DNA of 24,342 nucleotides from Planctomycetota bacterium (lineage in GTDB: Bacteria; Planctomycetota; PUPC01; JACPCR01), in contig JASLXP010000464.1 in the NCBI GenBank assembly GCA_030740295.1, forward strand, positions 1-24,342. The letters run 5' to 3'. Below the pieces are notes generated by a model that ran no database searches, was not told where the DNA came from, and was given only the letters and a program-made list of their open reading frames with translations. Shown here piece after piece: positions 1 to 9,544 of this stretch. Position 1 is the first letter of the stretch; each line of letters begins with the position of its first letter. The translations under genes and the position numbers were made by a program.

Positions 1-125
1 GGCAGACACGGCACCGAATGTGGAAACGACGGCCTGAATACATTTGCGAAATGATACACTTTGAGCGAACCCTTATTTGTGCAGCACAGTCAGTCTGATT
101 TCCGCATTGGCAAAGAGGAGACAAC

Positions 126-2036
126 ATGCGATTGAGCAAGACCCGGCGCTGGTTCCTGTGTGGCTTACTGTTCGGACTGTCGATCCATATGGCCGGAGCG
201 AAGGGGGCCTTCGCTGAGGCCCTTAAACTTATCCTCAAGGAAACTCCGAAACCGAATTATCGTACTCCGGTTCCTGCACAGATTTCAGGGCGCGTTTTCG
301 TGCGTGCCAAGGGAAAGTCCTGGGGTGCCAAAGGCGTCTCGGTCACGGACGGTTACTCCGTAGTCAAGACCGATGGGGAGGGAGCTTACGCGCTGACGCC
401 TGACGCCAGTGCAGTGTTTGTTTACATCACTCGTCCTTCGGGATACGACATCGAGGGCGATTGGTACAAGCCTCTGTCAGCAAAGGTTGACTTCGCGCTC
501 AAGCCCGCGGCCAGTGACGAAGATGATTATTTCTTCGTGCATGTCACTGACACACACGTCTCCGAAAATCGCAGGTCAGTAGAGGGTCTGAGCCGGTTCG
601 TGCTGGAAGTCAACGCCCTGACCCCGAGGCCCCGTTTCGTTGTGAACAGTGGTGACCTGCTGAATCTTCACAAAGCGCTGGTGAATACCCCTGCCAGTGG
701 GCACGCCTCTTTTCGCAACTACGTGGGCATCATGAATCATCTGACCATGCCCTGTTACAACGTCGCCGGAGACCACACGGACTCCTCCTACCGGCTCGAG
801 GAGTTTCCCCGTGGAGACCACCGCTGCGCAAAGCCGATGTTCTGGGAGTACCTCGGCCCTCATTTCTTCTCGTTTGAGTATGGAAAGATCCACTTCGTGT
901 CAGTGGATTTTGGATATCACCTTGGCAAACGGCAGATCAACGTCAACGGCAAGAACCTGGAGTACCCCTCGAACGAAGTCCAGCCGATGCATACCAAGTG
1001 GATGAGGCAGGACATGGCTCACCGGACGCCCGGCTCGTTCGTCGTTACAACCGCGGAGTCCGATCTGACAAAACACTGCCCTGGCTTTCTTGATATGGCC
1101 AAACAGTATGACGTGCGACTTCAACTGACCGGAGACATCCACGTCGTTTCTCATAAAACACGGCCTGTCCCGTATCGCACGGGCGGGGCCCTGTCCGGCT
1201 GCTGGTGGAATCCCAAAGCGAAACAGCTATGCCCCGATCTTTCGCCGCAGGGGTACATGATCTACCGCGCCACGGGTGAGAAGCTCGACTACTTCTACAA
1301 AGGATTGGGACAGCGCGTATCGGTGGTATCGCACCGCGTGGGCGCGGTGTTGAATGGCCGCGTCGAGGTCCGGGCTCACCTGGTGCAGCCCAGACGCGAT
1401 GAAGAGCTGGAGTACTCACTGGACGGCAAAAGCTGGCTGGCAATGCGAGAGTCGGGACGGCCATTCTATCGGTCCCTCTATTCGGCAACGGTGGACTCGA
1501 CCTCTCTGCCAGACGGGCTTGTGAGCTTCAGCGTGAGGAGCACGGCCAGCGGCGAAGTGCGATCGCGGGTCTTCGTCGCTGTCAACGGCCGCGCATCCGC
1601 TGCATTCAAGACTGATGCTGTTCTGACCTTTACCGTGAGCCCGGCCAACGGCTGGACCACTCCCAGAGCCCCCTCCGGCAAGGTGGACGTTCTCTTCAAC
1701 CACAAAGTCCACGGGGTTCTTCAGCCCAACTCGCAAAAGAAGTATTCGTTTCAGATTCCCGCCTCCAGCCTCAGGAAAGCCAACACGCTTTCTTTCCGCT
1801 TTGCCGAGCCCGGGGATGGCATGTCCCTCAGCAGCCCGGTTCTCTCGTTTCAGGGACAGGCCATCCGGGATCCGAGGGACGAGGCTGTCAGACAGGTGAA
1901 GATTGGACATTGGGGGGCCAAGGCAGCCGACTGGGGAGGCTTCATCGCAGGAGATGCCGAACCGCCTGACGAAACCCCCTTTCATCGCAGACAGAGTGTT
2001 TTCTGTTTTGTTCTGAACGATGCGAAGAAGCAGTAA
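126..2036 (+). CDS. Exported calcineurin-like metallophosphoesterase with altered metal site
   Basis: A 636-residue protein. The ATG is preceded by an AGAGGAG ribosome binding site (114-120, 5-base spacer), and residues 1-31 form a signal peptide (basic n-region KTRR, hydrophobic core, AFA end). Residues about 50-115 look like the small beta domain that precedes the catalytic domain in secreted metallophosphoesterases (SGRVFVRAKGKSWGAKGVSV). The catalytic fold is seen in TDTH (D142, H144) and NSGDLL (N174, D177). The third motif reads AGDHT (D216, H217) where the family has GNH[DE]. The HxP loop is replaced by TTAESDL (308-314). The GHxH motif reads GDIH (336-339). Residues about 345-395 resemble the C-terminal metallophosphoesterase domain (GGALSGCWWNP), followed by an Ig-like domain (about 405-495) and another beta-rich region to the end. 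The family hydrolyses phosphomono- or diesters with two metals. The substitutions leave activity uncertain. The fold call is firm and the substrate is unknown. Confidence 0.85.
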   Translation: MRLSKTRRWFLCGLLFGLSIHMAGAKGAFAEALKLILKETPKPNYRTPVPAQISGRVFVRAKGKSWGAKGVSVTDGYSVVKTDGEGAYALTPDASAVFVYITRPSGYDIEGDWYKPLSAKVDFALKPAASDEDDYFFVHVTDTHVSENRRSVEGLSRFVLEVNALTPRPRFVVNSGDLLNLHKALVNTPASGHASFRNYVGIMNHLTMPCYNVAGDHTDSSYRLEEFPRGDHRCAKPMFWEYLGPHFFSFEYGKIHFVSVDFGYHLGKRQINVNGKNLEYPSNEVQPMHTKWMRQDMAHRTPGSFVVTTAESDLTKHCPGFLDMAKQYDVRLQLTGDIHVVSHKTRPVPYRTGGALSGCWWNPKAKQLCPDLSPQGYMIYRATGEKLDYFYKGLGQRVSVVSHRVGAVLNGRVEVRAHLVQPRRDEELEYSLDGKSWLAMRESGRPFYRSLYSATVDSTSLPDGLVSFSVRSTASGEVRSRVFVAVNGRASAAFKTDAVLTFTVSPANGWTTPRAPSGKVDVLFNHKVHGVLQPNSQKKYSFQIPASSLRKANTLSFRFAEPGDGMSLSSPVLSFQGQAIRDPRDEAVRQVKIGHWGAKAADWGGFIAGDAEPPDETPFHRRQSVFCFVLNDAKKQ

Positions 2037-2129
2037 GACAATTGGTGGGCCGTCTCGGTCAGAGTTTGCGAGTTCCTCTCGCTGAGTGTAAGAGCTAATC
2101 CCCACGAAATCGTTAACCAGAAAATCGGC

Positions 2130-5100
2130 ATGCGGGTTTTGAAACCAGTCACTCTTCTGTTCCTCTTCACGGACCTCTGCACGCCCACAAACGCTGAAGA
2201 ACTCAGAAAAGGAAAAGTTTCATTCGAACTTCTTCAAACAGTCTCAGCCCGGGAATACTCGGTAGAAATTACAGCCAGCCATAAGCGAAATAAGAAGTTC
2301 AGAGAGCTCATTTTCCTGTTCGGCCTTCATGGCAACTCCGACTACTACCGCCTGAAACTGACAAAGACCAAAGCGATTCTTGAGAGATGCCGGGACGACG
2401 AAGTTGAAAAGACCTGGCAAGGCAGAGGGCGCTTCCTGCATGGTGATTCAAAACAGCCACACCAGTTAATCGAAATCCGGCGGCACACGACGTGGATTAC
2501 CGTCGTTGTTAACCATGCCATCGCGTTGCGCATCCTCGAACAACAACGTGGTCTTGGCGCTCCGCGACAAGATTTCGTGCCGGCCTCTGCCGGCGGCAAG
2601 GTCTACGTGAGGGCGCAGGACGATCTGGACATCACACGACTTCGCGTGCAGCCGCTCGAGCCAATCATCCTCAGCGATGATTTCATGAAGACGGCCGAGA
2701 CCGCGGAAGATCTCGGCCTCTGGAAACCGGATTCCGGCCTCTGGAAGATTCAGTCCATTGATGCAAAGGTGCGATCAACCGGTCTGAAAATCAGCAGCGG
2801 GAAGGCCCCGGACTCTCAGCGCAGCCCGAATCCGTTTTCTCTATCTTCGGCAGGAGAGGAGCCCTCCATCATTACGGCGGGTTACAGGTTCTGGAGTGAT
2901 TACTCGACGGAAGTTTCATCCAAAACTGAAGGCGGCTGGTTTGGAGTTGTTGTTGGATGGCGCTGTGCAAAGGACTACTTCCTTTTCAGGGCTCACCTTC
3001 AATACCCCAAGAAGCACGCCGGAACTCTTCAGTTGTTGCGAGTCCAGAACGGTGAAACGGACATCCTCGATGAAAGACACTTTCTCGGCCGCACAGGCGA
3101 CTGGTATCGGCTTCGCGTCAGCGCGGTCGGTGGGCGGATTCGCGCCAGCATGGATGACACCCTTGTTTTTGACTTCTACGACCGCGGCTGTTCTGGCGGG
3201 AAGATCGGCCTGTATTCAGAAGGCGCTGGCACTGTCTTTGATGACGCGGTGGTCCGTTCCGATACCGCGATCTATCTGAATCGGAAAGAGGACGTCAGAA
3301 AACTCGGGACGGCAGCGTTGGGCCAGTGGAAGGTCGTCGAAGGCAAGAAGGGCCTGACTCTCGAGTGCCGTCGTGGACACGTGCGAAAGAACGCAAAAGA
3401 GCAGGCCAGCAAACCGGGCCTGTTCGACCTGTGGAATTCTGATCTGACAGGTTTGAGATTCGAAGCGGATCTCGACATTTCGAATGGCAGGGCGGCAGGG
3501 CTTGGGATCTTTTTGCGCGACGGCCGCGACCATTTAAAAGGGATCAATCTTCCCGGGCCTGACAGGTTCATTCGAAGCGTACACCGATTCGCATCTTCAG
3601 GTGACGATTCCGTTGGCCGTACCAGCTACTGCGTGACCTCGGAAGGAAGATTTGAGCTCCAGACATTTTCAAATTGGATGCCTCATCCTGATGTGAGTTT
3701 TCCGATTCAGGCAGGCAAACGTCTGCACTTGGCCCTGGACTTCAATCCAGGTCAATCGGGTTTCTTTGTGAACGGAGTCAAAGTCAGCCACCTTTACGAT
3801 GTGAAAGGCCCCACCATGGGCCGCCTCTTTCTTTACGCCGATGAGGGTGCGGTTTTCAGCAACATAGTGATCAACGGCAAGGCTCGTCGCGACTGGTCGC
3901 AGAATGTCTCTCGCGACATTTTTGTGGACGACCCATACATGCAGGGGTGGGCCTCGCCTAAGTGGGCATGGCGTCCAGCAAAGATCCCCGACGACAGTAA
4001 CCAGCCCGCCACCTGGCTTTACAGAGGTGATTGTTACGGGGCGGTACACCTGTCGATACCCATTCAGGAAAGCACCTGGTTCTGGGGCTCTAAATCGGCA
4101 GACGACCAGTCTGGCCGCGGGGTTCGCATTGCGCGAAAAGACAAGGAGTCATTTGAGGTCAGCATCCTCGATAAAGGGAAGGTCGGGAAGAGCTTTGTCA
4201 TTCCCGGCAGTGATGCAGCACATGTCGAAGTTTTTTCCAGCGGCTATTGCACCTGGATACGGCACAACGAGGAGAGAGCGGATTTCCGTCACGACACACT
4301 GCCATCGGGAATTCTGTTGGGCATCCTGGCACCCATGTCGTTCGATTTTTCTTCGGTGGAAGTGCGCAGAGATCACGTGCAGGATTATCTCTTCGAGAAT
4401 GCTGCGATTGACTGGTCTCGCATCGGCACATGGGAGGTCACCAATCGGTTCGCATGCGACCCGCGCTGGTCACACATGAACGGCCGCAGCACGGGCCTGG
4501 CCTCCTTCTGGAACAAGCACCGCTTTACGGGGGATTTCACCATCGAGGCATACGCGGGCATGCGCATGCGGCACGGCGAGCTCCTCCAGGGCTTTCATCA
4601 GTGGTACAACTACCCGCGGGTGGGCGACATCAATTTTTCGTTCTGCGCGGATGGTCGCGATGTCTTCAGCGGTTACACCATGGTCGTTACGGAATGGGAT
4701 CCGGATTGGTCAGAAAAGTACTCACGGCTGTATCGCCAGCGCCAGAAGGTCGCCGAGACGGACCAGCAGCTCATCCCGAGCGTCCGCATTAAACAGACCG
4801 ATGAAAGGGCCATTCCCATCGTCTGGGATCCGGGCGGCCGCGCCATTCACGGGGCGTGGTATCACCTTAAGCTGCGCCGGCGCGGCAAGCTTATCGAATA
4901 CTTTTTCGATAACAGGAAGGTTCTTGAATTCGAGGACGATTCACCGATCGATGCCGGCCGCATCGCGGTCTGGACGCAGAACAACAGCATCGTCGTCGCA
5001 CGCACACAGATCGCGTACGAGCGATGCGTCCATGAGAAGCTGGAGCTGGTTCACAAGCCACGAAAGAAGAAGTCTGCGCCACTGAAGACGTCTGAGCCAG

Positions 5101-8100
5101 AGTTTCTCATCCACTCTCTGACGCATCCTTATCACCGCAGTAATTTCGAAAAGGGGCTGCAGGGCTGGCAGCCGATTCACAAGGATCAGAGCGCATTACT
5201 CACTGTAGATGCCACAAACCGCGCCGAGGGTAAACACAGCCTGCGTTTCGAAAACATGCACGGGGGAGGCGATTTCGGGGCAGTGATTCCAGTTTTGCGC
5301 GGTGACCTCTCACGAGTGCAGGAGCTCAGTTTTCATTATCGGATTCCTGAATCAGCCAAAGTGAATCTCTATTTCGATCTGGAGGGTCATCCCTATCGCA
5401 CTTTCTTCATCCGTCTGACCGGCCACGACGAATCCAGCATTGCCATGACCAGACTTGGCGACTTTAAAGCGGTCGCTGACGGCGAATGGCATCGGGCTGT
5501 TTTCCCTCTCGGACGCTCGATCAGGGCAGCGATGCCAAGCGAGGTCCATCACATCGTGCACAGCATGAAGATTGGAAACTTCCACGAGGGCTATCTCAAT
5601 GCCGGGCTGGGCGGCAACCAGGCCGGACTGGTCTATCACATCGATGATTTCCGCATGACCTCTGCCGGGCCGGAAGCAGCGAGTTTCGAGTTCGAGCCGG
5701 AGGATCCAAATGCGATTAAGGAATTCGTCTGGACCATTGATAAGAATCCAGTGACAAAATCGCTCAAGCCCGGCGCGAAAGTAAAGACTTCCAAGGTCCA
5801 GACCGAGACCACCAAAATTAAGGTGGATGTCAAGAAGACCGGGAAAACGCCACGCTCAACTAAGCCCGTGCTCGAAAACGCCAGACCGCCCCGGCACATT
5901 GCTCGTGCCACCGAAAAGCTTGGGCACGGCAACTGGTATCTGCACGTTCAGGGCATCCGATGTGATGGCTCCAAGACGGGGATCATCCATCGGCAAGTAG
6001 GTGTCGAGATGCAGACCAGGGTCGTGCAACTCTCACCCAAACCTGACGCGGCATGGGGAGGCGAGCCGATTCGGTTGCAGTTTCGAGAGGAGACCACGGC
6101 TGCTCCTATCCTTGAAACGATGCAGCTTTTCATGAAAGGTGAACAGATCCCGCTGGGCGATCCGGTCTCAAACTATGATGCCTATACGCGCGCCCTGACG
6201 CTGACCCTCAATCACCTGGAACAAACGTGCGAGCCCGACCAGCCTGTCCCCTTCGAATTGAAATTTGAAGGGAGCCTGAAACACGCTCCCGAGATTCCAC
6301 TTGACCCTAACCCAAATAAGAGACAACTCACATTTTGGTTTCGGCGCCCAAAACCAATTAAGAAGAAGCCGCGGCAGGCAGACGATGCGTCGAAGCTGAT
6401 CTCCTACAAGTGGACCTACACTTTCGCGACCAGTGCCGACAAAACTCCTCCCTCGAGGGTCCGCCTGGCCGGCCGGCTTCTCGATCTCGATTTTGAAGAG
6501 AACCTTGGCGGTATCACGGCCAGCGACAGCGTACAGGGCGCCATCCTGAAACGTGATTCGTCTACGGCAGCAGATGGGACGCGAAGCCTCAAGTTCACCA
6601 ACCCGGCCTTTGGCAGCTCAGTCAGCAGCGTCTTTTTCAACAAAAGCTACAACCTCGGCGCCTACCCGATATTCAGCTTTGATTATCGCACGGAAGGCAA
6701 GCTCCGGATGAATTTCTACACCCAGGCCAGTGGGTCGGGACGCTACATCAGGTTTACCGATCCGGAAGGGGGATCGTCCGTTTATGGCCTGGATTTCGGC
6801 CTGAAAATGGACGGTGAATGGCATCATGCCGAGATGAATCTTCGCGAGGCATTTAACCAACGCCTCGGATCGTCTTTCAACCACAGGCACTTCGAAGCCC
6901 AGGTTCTGTCACTTGCGGATTACGGACACCGCGCCAACCTGGCCGGCGAGTCACTTCACATAGATAACGTCACTATGACGCCGGCGATCAGTACGAAGAA
7001 TGAAGTGGCGCTGACGTGGAACGCGCTTGATCTGGGCGGCGTCAAGGGCTTCGCATACAAATGGAGCCAGACACCATCGGACGAGCCTTCCGCCAGGATC
7101 ACCACCGTCGAAAACACCGCGACATTCAGAGATCTGCCGGAAGGCGACAACTGGTTTCACATCCGCGCGGTGGACGCCGCGGGCAACTGGGGGCCTGCCC
7201 GGCATTACAGATACATCATAGATAACACGCCGCCGAACATCGCATCGGCGCTCCCCGCAAACGGCGCGAAATCGACGTCTTCGTACGTCGCCGTGCGGCT
7301 CAGAGATAAAGGCGTCGGCGTGAATCCGATGAATCTTGGTCTCTCTCTGAACGGCCAGCCGATCACACTGCAATCCAGCCATGCGCGCATGCTGGCGTCG
7401 GGGGATCTGCGTTACAACTGGGCCCAGGCAAAGGCTCCAATGGTCGCGCCCATTCCGAATGGCACTGCGATGAATTATGAAATCAAGCCCTTCTCCGATT
7501 TTGTGGGCAACCAATCCGCCGGACGGACGTGGATCTGGAATATCGATTATTCCAGAGACAAGAACGGGCCATCTACACTGACGGTCAGCAGCCCCAGCGC
7601 GCAGATGCTCAGTTACTCTGATTTCTCAGCATCGTACGGTTCATGGTCAGGCTCGAACCCCAGCCTTTATCTTGACCCGGAGCGGAATGACAGATGCCTC
7701 AAGGTGACTATCAACGCGCCACTCTACAAATCTGCGCTCTCACACTCGAAATCCTTCTATTCGCACCGGCACCACATCCTCACTTTTGATTACAGATTCC
7801 CACCGGGGCTGACCCTCATGCTAAAGCTTTACGCCTCGGACAAGCATAACTACATCATCGGCCTGACAGGCGAATCAGATATCCACGAAAACATCGCCGT
7901 GGCCGAAGGAATCATAGCGGACGGCAAATGGCGCCGGGCAATCATCGACCTGCAAGCGATCATCAAGGCCGCGTATCCGGATGTGAGTTACTGGAGCGTT
8001 CGCTCGCTCTCCTTTGGAAACTGGAGCCGCGGCAGCCCGAACCCAAAGGGCACGACCTACTATCTCGACAACATCGCCATCCAGGGCTCAGGCAGCCCGG

Positions 8101-8822
8101 CACCGATCTTTTCGTGGAGCACCTGGGACGTCACCGGCATCTCCGGATTCAGCTACACTCTGGACAGACAACCTGCGACCGAGCCGGACGATTCAATCGA
8201 CGGCAGTGAAATCCAAAAGACATTCGCGGTACTCGAAAAGCCCGGCTTCTCGTACTTCCATGTGAAGGCTCGCGACGGTGCAGGCAACTGGAGCCGGACC
8301 TCGCATTACCCGTACTACTCCACTTCCATCCCGCCCGAGGTCCCATCCGACGGCTATGAAAAGAGCAGGGAATGGCAGGCCGTCGTGGAAACCCAGGGCG
8401 CGGCAGTAACCGCGCAGCCCGTAAAAACAATCAATGGCAAGAACTCTCTCCTTTCCGTCGACTGGCAGCCATCCAAGAAGTCCAGATACAGCTACACCCG
8501 TTTCATGCATCCGGTGAAGGGCCTGTCCGGCAAGACGCAGATAACCTTCCGTGCTTTTCATCAGGGCAAACACGCCGTCAGTCTTTATCCATTGCTCGAA
8601 ACTTCTGAAGGAGACATCTTCTACGGACGAGCCTTCGCCGTCACCAAAGGCACCTGGGAGACCGTCCACACCGTTTCACTGGGAACAAGCTCCTACAGGA
8701 CTTCGACAAAGAAACGCCCAATACCAGCCCTGGACCTCAGCAAGGTGACCCACTTCGGTTTCAGAATCTACAATTACAGGTCTGCCGGCTCGATGCTGCT
8801 GGAGAGCGTGGAGGTCAATTGA
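2130..8822 (+). CDS. Giant exported multi-module beta-sandwich protein (putative carbohydrate-binding / adhesin)
   Basis: A 2230-residue protein with a signal peptide (MRVLKPVTLLFLFTDL, cleavage near residue 22). There is no clear Shine-Dalgarno before the ATG. Residues about 25-965 read as about five tandem ConA/LamG-like sandwiches. They share openings such as SDDFMKTAETAEDLGLWKP (about 182) and VDDPYMQGWASPKWAWRP, and endings of the type FDDAVVRSD, FSNIVING and IVVARTQIAYE. Residues 1001-1178, 1447-1618 and 1825-1987 are three homologous jelly-roll modules with the pattern FdYR...DGEWHrA...L.iDN; a fourth, divergent one closes the protein (about 2075-2230). Between them lie Ig/FN3-like domains carrying the DAAGNWG / DGAGNWS signature (about 1623-1702 and 1991-2065) and a Lys/Thr-rich linker near 1215-1260. 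No catalytic domain, C-terminal anchor or sorting signal was recognised. A role in glycan binding or surface adhesion is inference from fold-like patterns only; the exact families are unassigned. Confidence 0.85.
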   Translation: MRVLKPVTLLFLFTDLCTPTNAEELRKGKVSFELLQTVSAREYSVEITASHKRNKKFRELIFLFGLHGNSDYYRLKLTKTKAILERCRDDEVEKTWQGRGRFLHGDSKQPHQLIEIRRHTTWITVVVNHAIALRILEQQRGLGAPRQDFVPASAGGKVYVRAQDDLDITRLRVQPLEPIILSDDFMKTAETAEDLGLWKPDSGLWKIQSIDAKVRSTGLKISSGKAPDSQRSPNPFSLSSAGEEPSIITAGYRFWSDYSTEVSSKTEGGWFGVVVGWRCAKDYFLFRAHLQYPKKHAGTLQLLRVQNGETDILDERHFLGRTGDWYRLRVSAVGGRIRASMDDTLVFDFYDRGCSGGKIGLYSEGAGTVFDDAVVRSDTAIYLNRKEDVRKLGTAALGQWKVVEGKKGLTLECRRGHVRKNAKEQASKPGLFDLWNSDLTGLRFEADLDISNGRAAGLGIFLRDGRDHLKGINLPGPDRFIRSVHRFASSGDDSVGRTSYCVTSEGRFELQTFSNWMPHPDVSFPIQAGKRLHLALDFNPGQSGFFVNGVKVSHLYDVKGPTMGRLFLYADEGAVFSNIVINGKARRDWSQNVSRDIFVDDPYMQGWASPKWAWRPAKIPDDSNQPATWLYRGDCYGAVHLSIPIQESTWFWGSKSADDQSGRGVRIARKDKESFEVSILDKGKVGKSFVIPGSDAAHVEVFSSGYCTWIRHNEERADFRHDTLPSGILLGILAPMSFDFSSVEVRRDHVQDYLFENAAIDWSRIGTWEVTNRFACDPRWSHMNGRSTGLASFWNKHRFTGDFTIEAYAGMRMRHGELLQGFHQWYNYPRVGDINFSFCADGRDVFSGYTMVVTEWDPDWSEKYSRLYRQRQKVAETDQQLIPSVRIKQTDERAIPIVWDPGGRAIHGAWYHLKLRRRGKLIEYFFDNRKVLEFEDDSPIDAGRIAVWTQNNSIVVARTQIAYERCVHEKLELVHKPRKKKSAPLKTSEPEFLIHSLTHPYHRSNFEKGLQGWQPIHKDQSALLTVDATNRAEGKHSLRFENMHGGGDFGAVIPVLRGDLSRVQELSFHYRIPESAKVNLYFDLEGHPYRTFFIRLTGHDESSIAMTRLGDFKAVADGEWHRAVFPLGRSIRAAMPSEVHHIVHSMKIGNFHEGYLNAGLGGNQAGLVYHIDDFRMTSAGPEAASFEFEPEDPNAIKEFVWTIDKNPVTKSLKPGAKVKTSKVQTETTKIKVDVKKTGKTPRSTKPVLENARPPRHIARATEKLGHGNWYLHVQGIRCDGSKTGIIHRQVGVEMQTRVVQLSPKPDAAWGGEPIRLQFREETTAAPILETMQLFMKGEQIPLGDPVSNYDAYTRALTLTLNHLEQTCEPDQPVPFELKFEGSLKHAPEIPLDPNPNKRQLTFWFRRPKPIKKKPRQADDASKLISYKWTYTFATSADKTPPSRVRLAGRLLDLDFEENLGGITASDSVQGAILKRDSSTAADGTRSLKFTNPAFGSSVSSVFFNKSYNLGAYPIFSFDYRTEGKLRMNFYTQASGSGRYIRFTDPEGGSSVYGLDFGLKMDGEWHHAEMNLREAFNQRLGSSFNHRHFEAQVLSLADYGHRANLAGESLHIDNVTMTPAISTKNEVALTWNALDLGGVKGFAYKWSQTPSDEPSARITTVENTATFRDLPEGDNWFHIRAVDAAGNWGPARHYRYIIDNTPPNIASALPANGAKSTSSYVAVRLRDKGVGVNPMNLGLSLNGQPITLQSSHARMLASGDLRYNWAQAKAPMVAPIPNGTAMNYEIKPFSDFVGNQSAGRTWIWNIDYSRDKNGPSTLTVSSPSAQMLSYSDFSASYGSWSGSNPSLYLDPERNDRCLKVTINAPLYKSALSHSKSFYSHRHHILTFDYRFPPGLTLMLKLYASDKHNYIIGLTGESDIHENIAVAEGIIADGKWRRAIIDLQAIIKAAYPDVSYWSVRSLSFGNWSRGSPNPKGTTYYLDNIAIQGSGSPAPIFSWSTWDVTGISGFSYTLDRQPATEPDDSIDGSEIQKTFAVLEKPGFSYFHVKARDGAGNWSRTSHYPYYSTSIPPEVPSDGYEKSREWQAVVETQGAAVTAQPVKTINGKNSLLSVDWQPSKKSRYSYTRFMHPVKGLSGKTQITFRAFHQGKHAVSLYPLLETSEGDIFYGRAFAVTKGTWETVHTVSLGTSSYRTSTKKRPIPALDLSKVTHFGFRIYNYRSAGSMLLESVEVN
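5130..8090 (+). repeat. Three diverged jelly-roll modules inside the giant protein
   Basis: At protein level three modules align: 5130-5663, 6468-6983 and 7602-8090. Each has an F-rich opening (NFEKGLQGW, DLDFEENLGG, YSDFSASYGSW), a central sheet (LSFHYRIPESAKVNLYF, FSFDYRTEGKLRMNFY, LTFDYRFPPGLTLMLKLY), a hinge (VADGEWHRAVFPL, KMDGEWHHAEMNL, IADGKWRRAIIDL) and a closing strand (YHIDDFRM, LHIDNVTM, YYLDNIAI). The pattern suggests an old intragenic duplication of a carbohydrate-binding-like module. The copies are well diverged, so DNA-level identity appears low. Confidence 0.75.
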
Positions 8823-8865
8823 ACTGAGTTCGCGGGTCTCCAAAAAACTGCTAACATCTCAGTTC
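8821..8865. promoter_or_regulatory. Short inverted repeat between the giant gene and the DUF433 gene
   Basis: GAACTGAG (8821-8828) is mirrored exactly by CTCAGTTC (8858-8865), separated by 29 bases. It starts on the stop codon of the upstream gene and ends 23 bases before the DUF433 start. Toxin-antitoxin operons are often autoregulated at such operators, but an 8-bp repeat this far apart could also be chance or a weak terminator stem. No T-tract follows. Confidence 0.2.
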
Positions 8866-8888
8866 TACCGAATTTATGGAGGTCAGTA

Positions 8889-9164
8889 ATGCCTACAACG
8901 CTCGACGCTATTCTGGTCAGTACACCAGATACTTGTGGCGGACGAATACGCATCGATGGTTCACGTATCACTGTTCATCGAATTGCCACACTTTATAAGC
9001 AAGGCCAAACCGCGGAAGATATTCCGCAAACCTATCCGCACCTGACTCTCGGCCAGGTTTACACGGCCCTGGCCTACTTCCATGAGAATCGTAAGGAAAT
9101 CGAAGGCGTACTTGCTGAGGACGATGTGGAGTTTGACAGGCTGAAGACTCAAAACGGCGCGTAA
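8889..9164 (+). CDS. DUF433 domain protein (probable antitoxin)
   Basis: A 91-residue protein with a strong GGAGG site 8 bases before the ATG. Residues about 18-75 match the DUF433 pattern: GGRIRIDGSRITVHRIATLY, then AEDIPQTYPHLTLGQVYTAL and AYFHENRKEIE. This is a small winged-helix or RHH-like DNA-binding fold commonly found before DUF5615 PIN-like proteins. The stop codon overlaps the next start by one base (TAATG), so the two are very probably translationally coupled. By analogy with VapBC-type modules it would neutralise the downstream protein and repress the operon; that role is inferred from family context, not shown by the sequence. Confidence 0.85.
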   Translation: MPTTLDAILVSTPDTCGGRIRIDGSRITVHRIATLYKQGQTAEDIPQTYPHLTLGQVYTALAYFHENRKEIEGVLAEDDVEFDRLKTQNGA

Positions 9165-9514
9165 TGAGTGTAATCCAGCTCTACGTCGATGAAGATGCAG
9201 GCGAGAGGGCTGTAATCCAGGGCCTCCTGGCTCGTGGCTATGACGTTCATACTACTTCAGAGGCAGGAAACCTGGGAGCATCGGATGTTGAACAATTACA
9301 GTTGGCAATTGAACTGGAGAGAGTGATTTACTCTTTCAACATTGGGGATTTTGCGAGACTTCATTCGCAATTACTTGTTGCTGGCGTGCAACATTTTGGA
9401 ATCGTGGTCATTCCAGACCAACGCTACTCAATTGGTGAGAAGATCCGCCGACTGGCCGATTTCATGAGCAAAACCAGTGCAGAAGCGATGATTAACAGAA
9501 TGGTGTATTTGTGA
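9164..9514 (+). CDS. DUF5615 PIN-like protein (probable toxin)
   Basis: A 116-residue protein that starts on the ATG overlapping the DUF433 stop codon. It shows the DUF5615 layout: an N-terminal acidic strand IQLYVDEDAG, then GLLARGYDVHTTSEAG, ASDVEQLQLAIELERVIYSFNIGDFARLH, and FGIVVIPDQRYSIGEKIRRL near the end. The acidic residues in VDED, SD and GDF occupy the places expected of a PIN/Mut7-C-like metal site. Such proteins are regarded as probable ribonuclease toxins paired with DUF433. The TGA stop (9512-9514) lies in the same reading frame as the following dinG gene, with 30 open bases between. Family assignment is confident; toxicity is inferred. Confidence 0.82.
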   Translation: MSVIQLYVDEDAGERAVIQGLLARGYDVHTTSEAGNLGASDVEQLQLAIELERVIYSFNIGDFARLHSQLLVAGVQHFGIVVIPDQRYSIGEKIRRLADFMSKTSAEAMINRMVYL

Positions 9515-9544
9515 ATTATTCACCACCTGCCGAACACCAGATAC

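Noticed and set aside
1..125. Possible tail of an upstream gene at the window start
   Set aside because: Two frames end at early stops with too few codons to recognise anything, so no gene was called.
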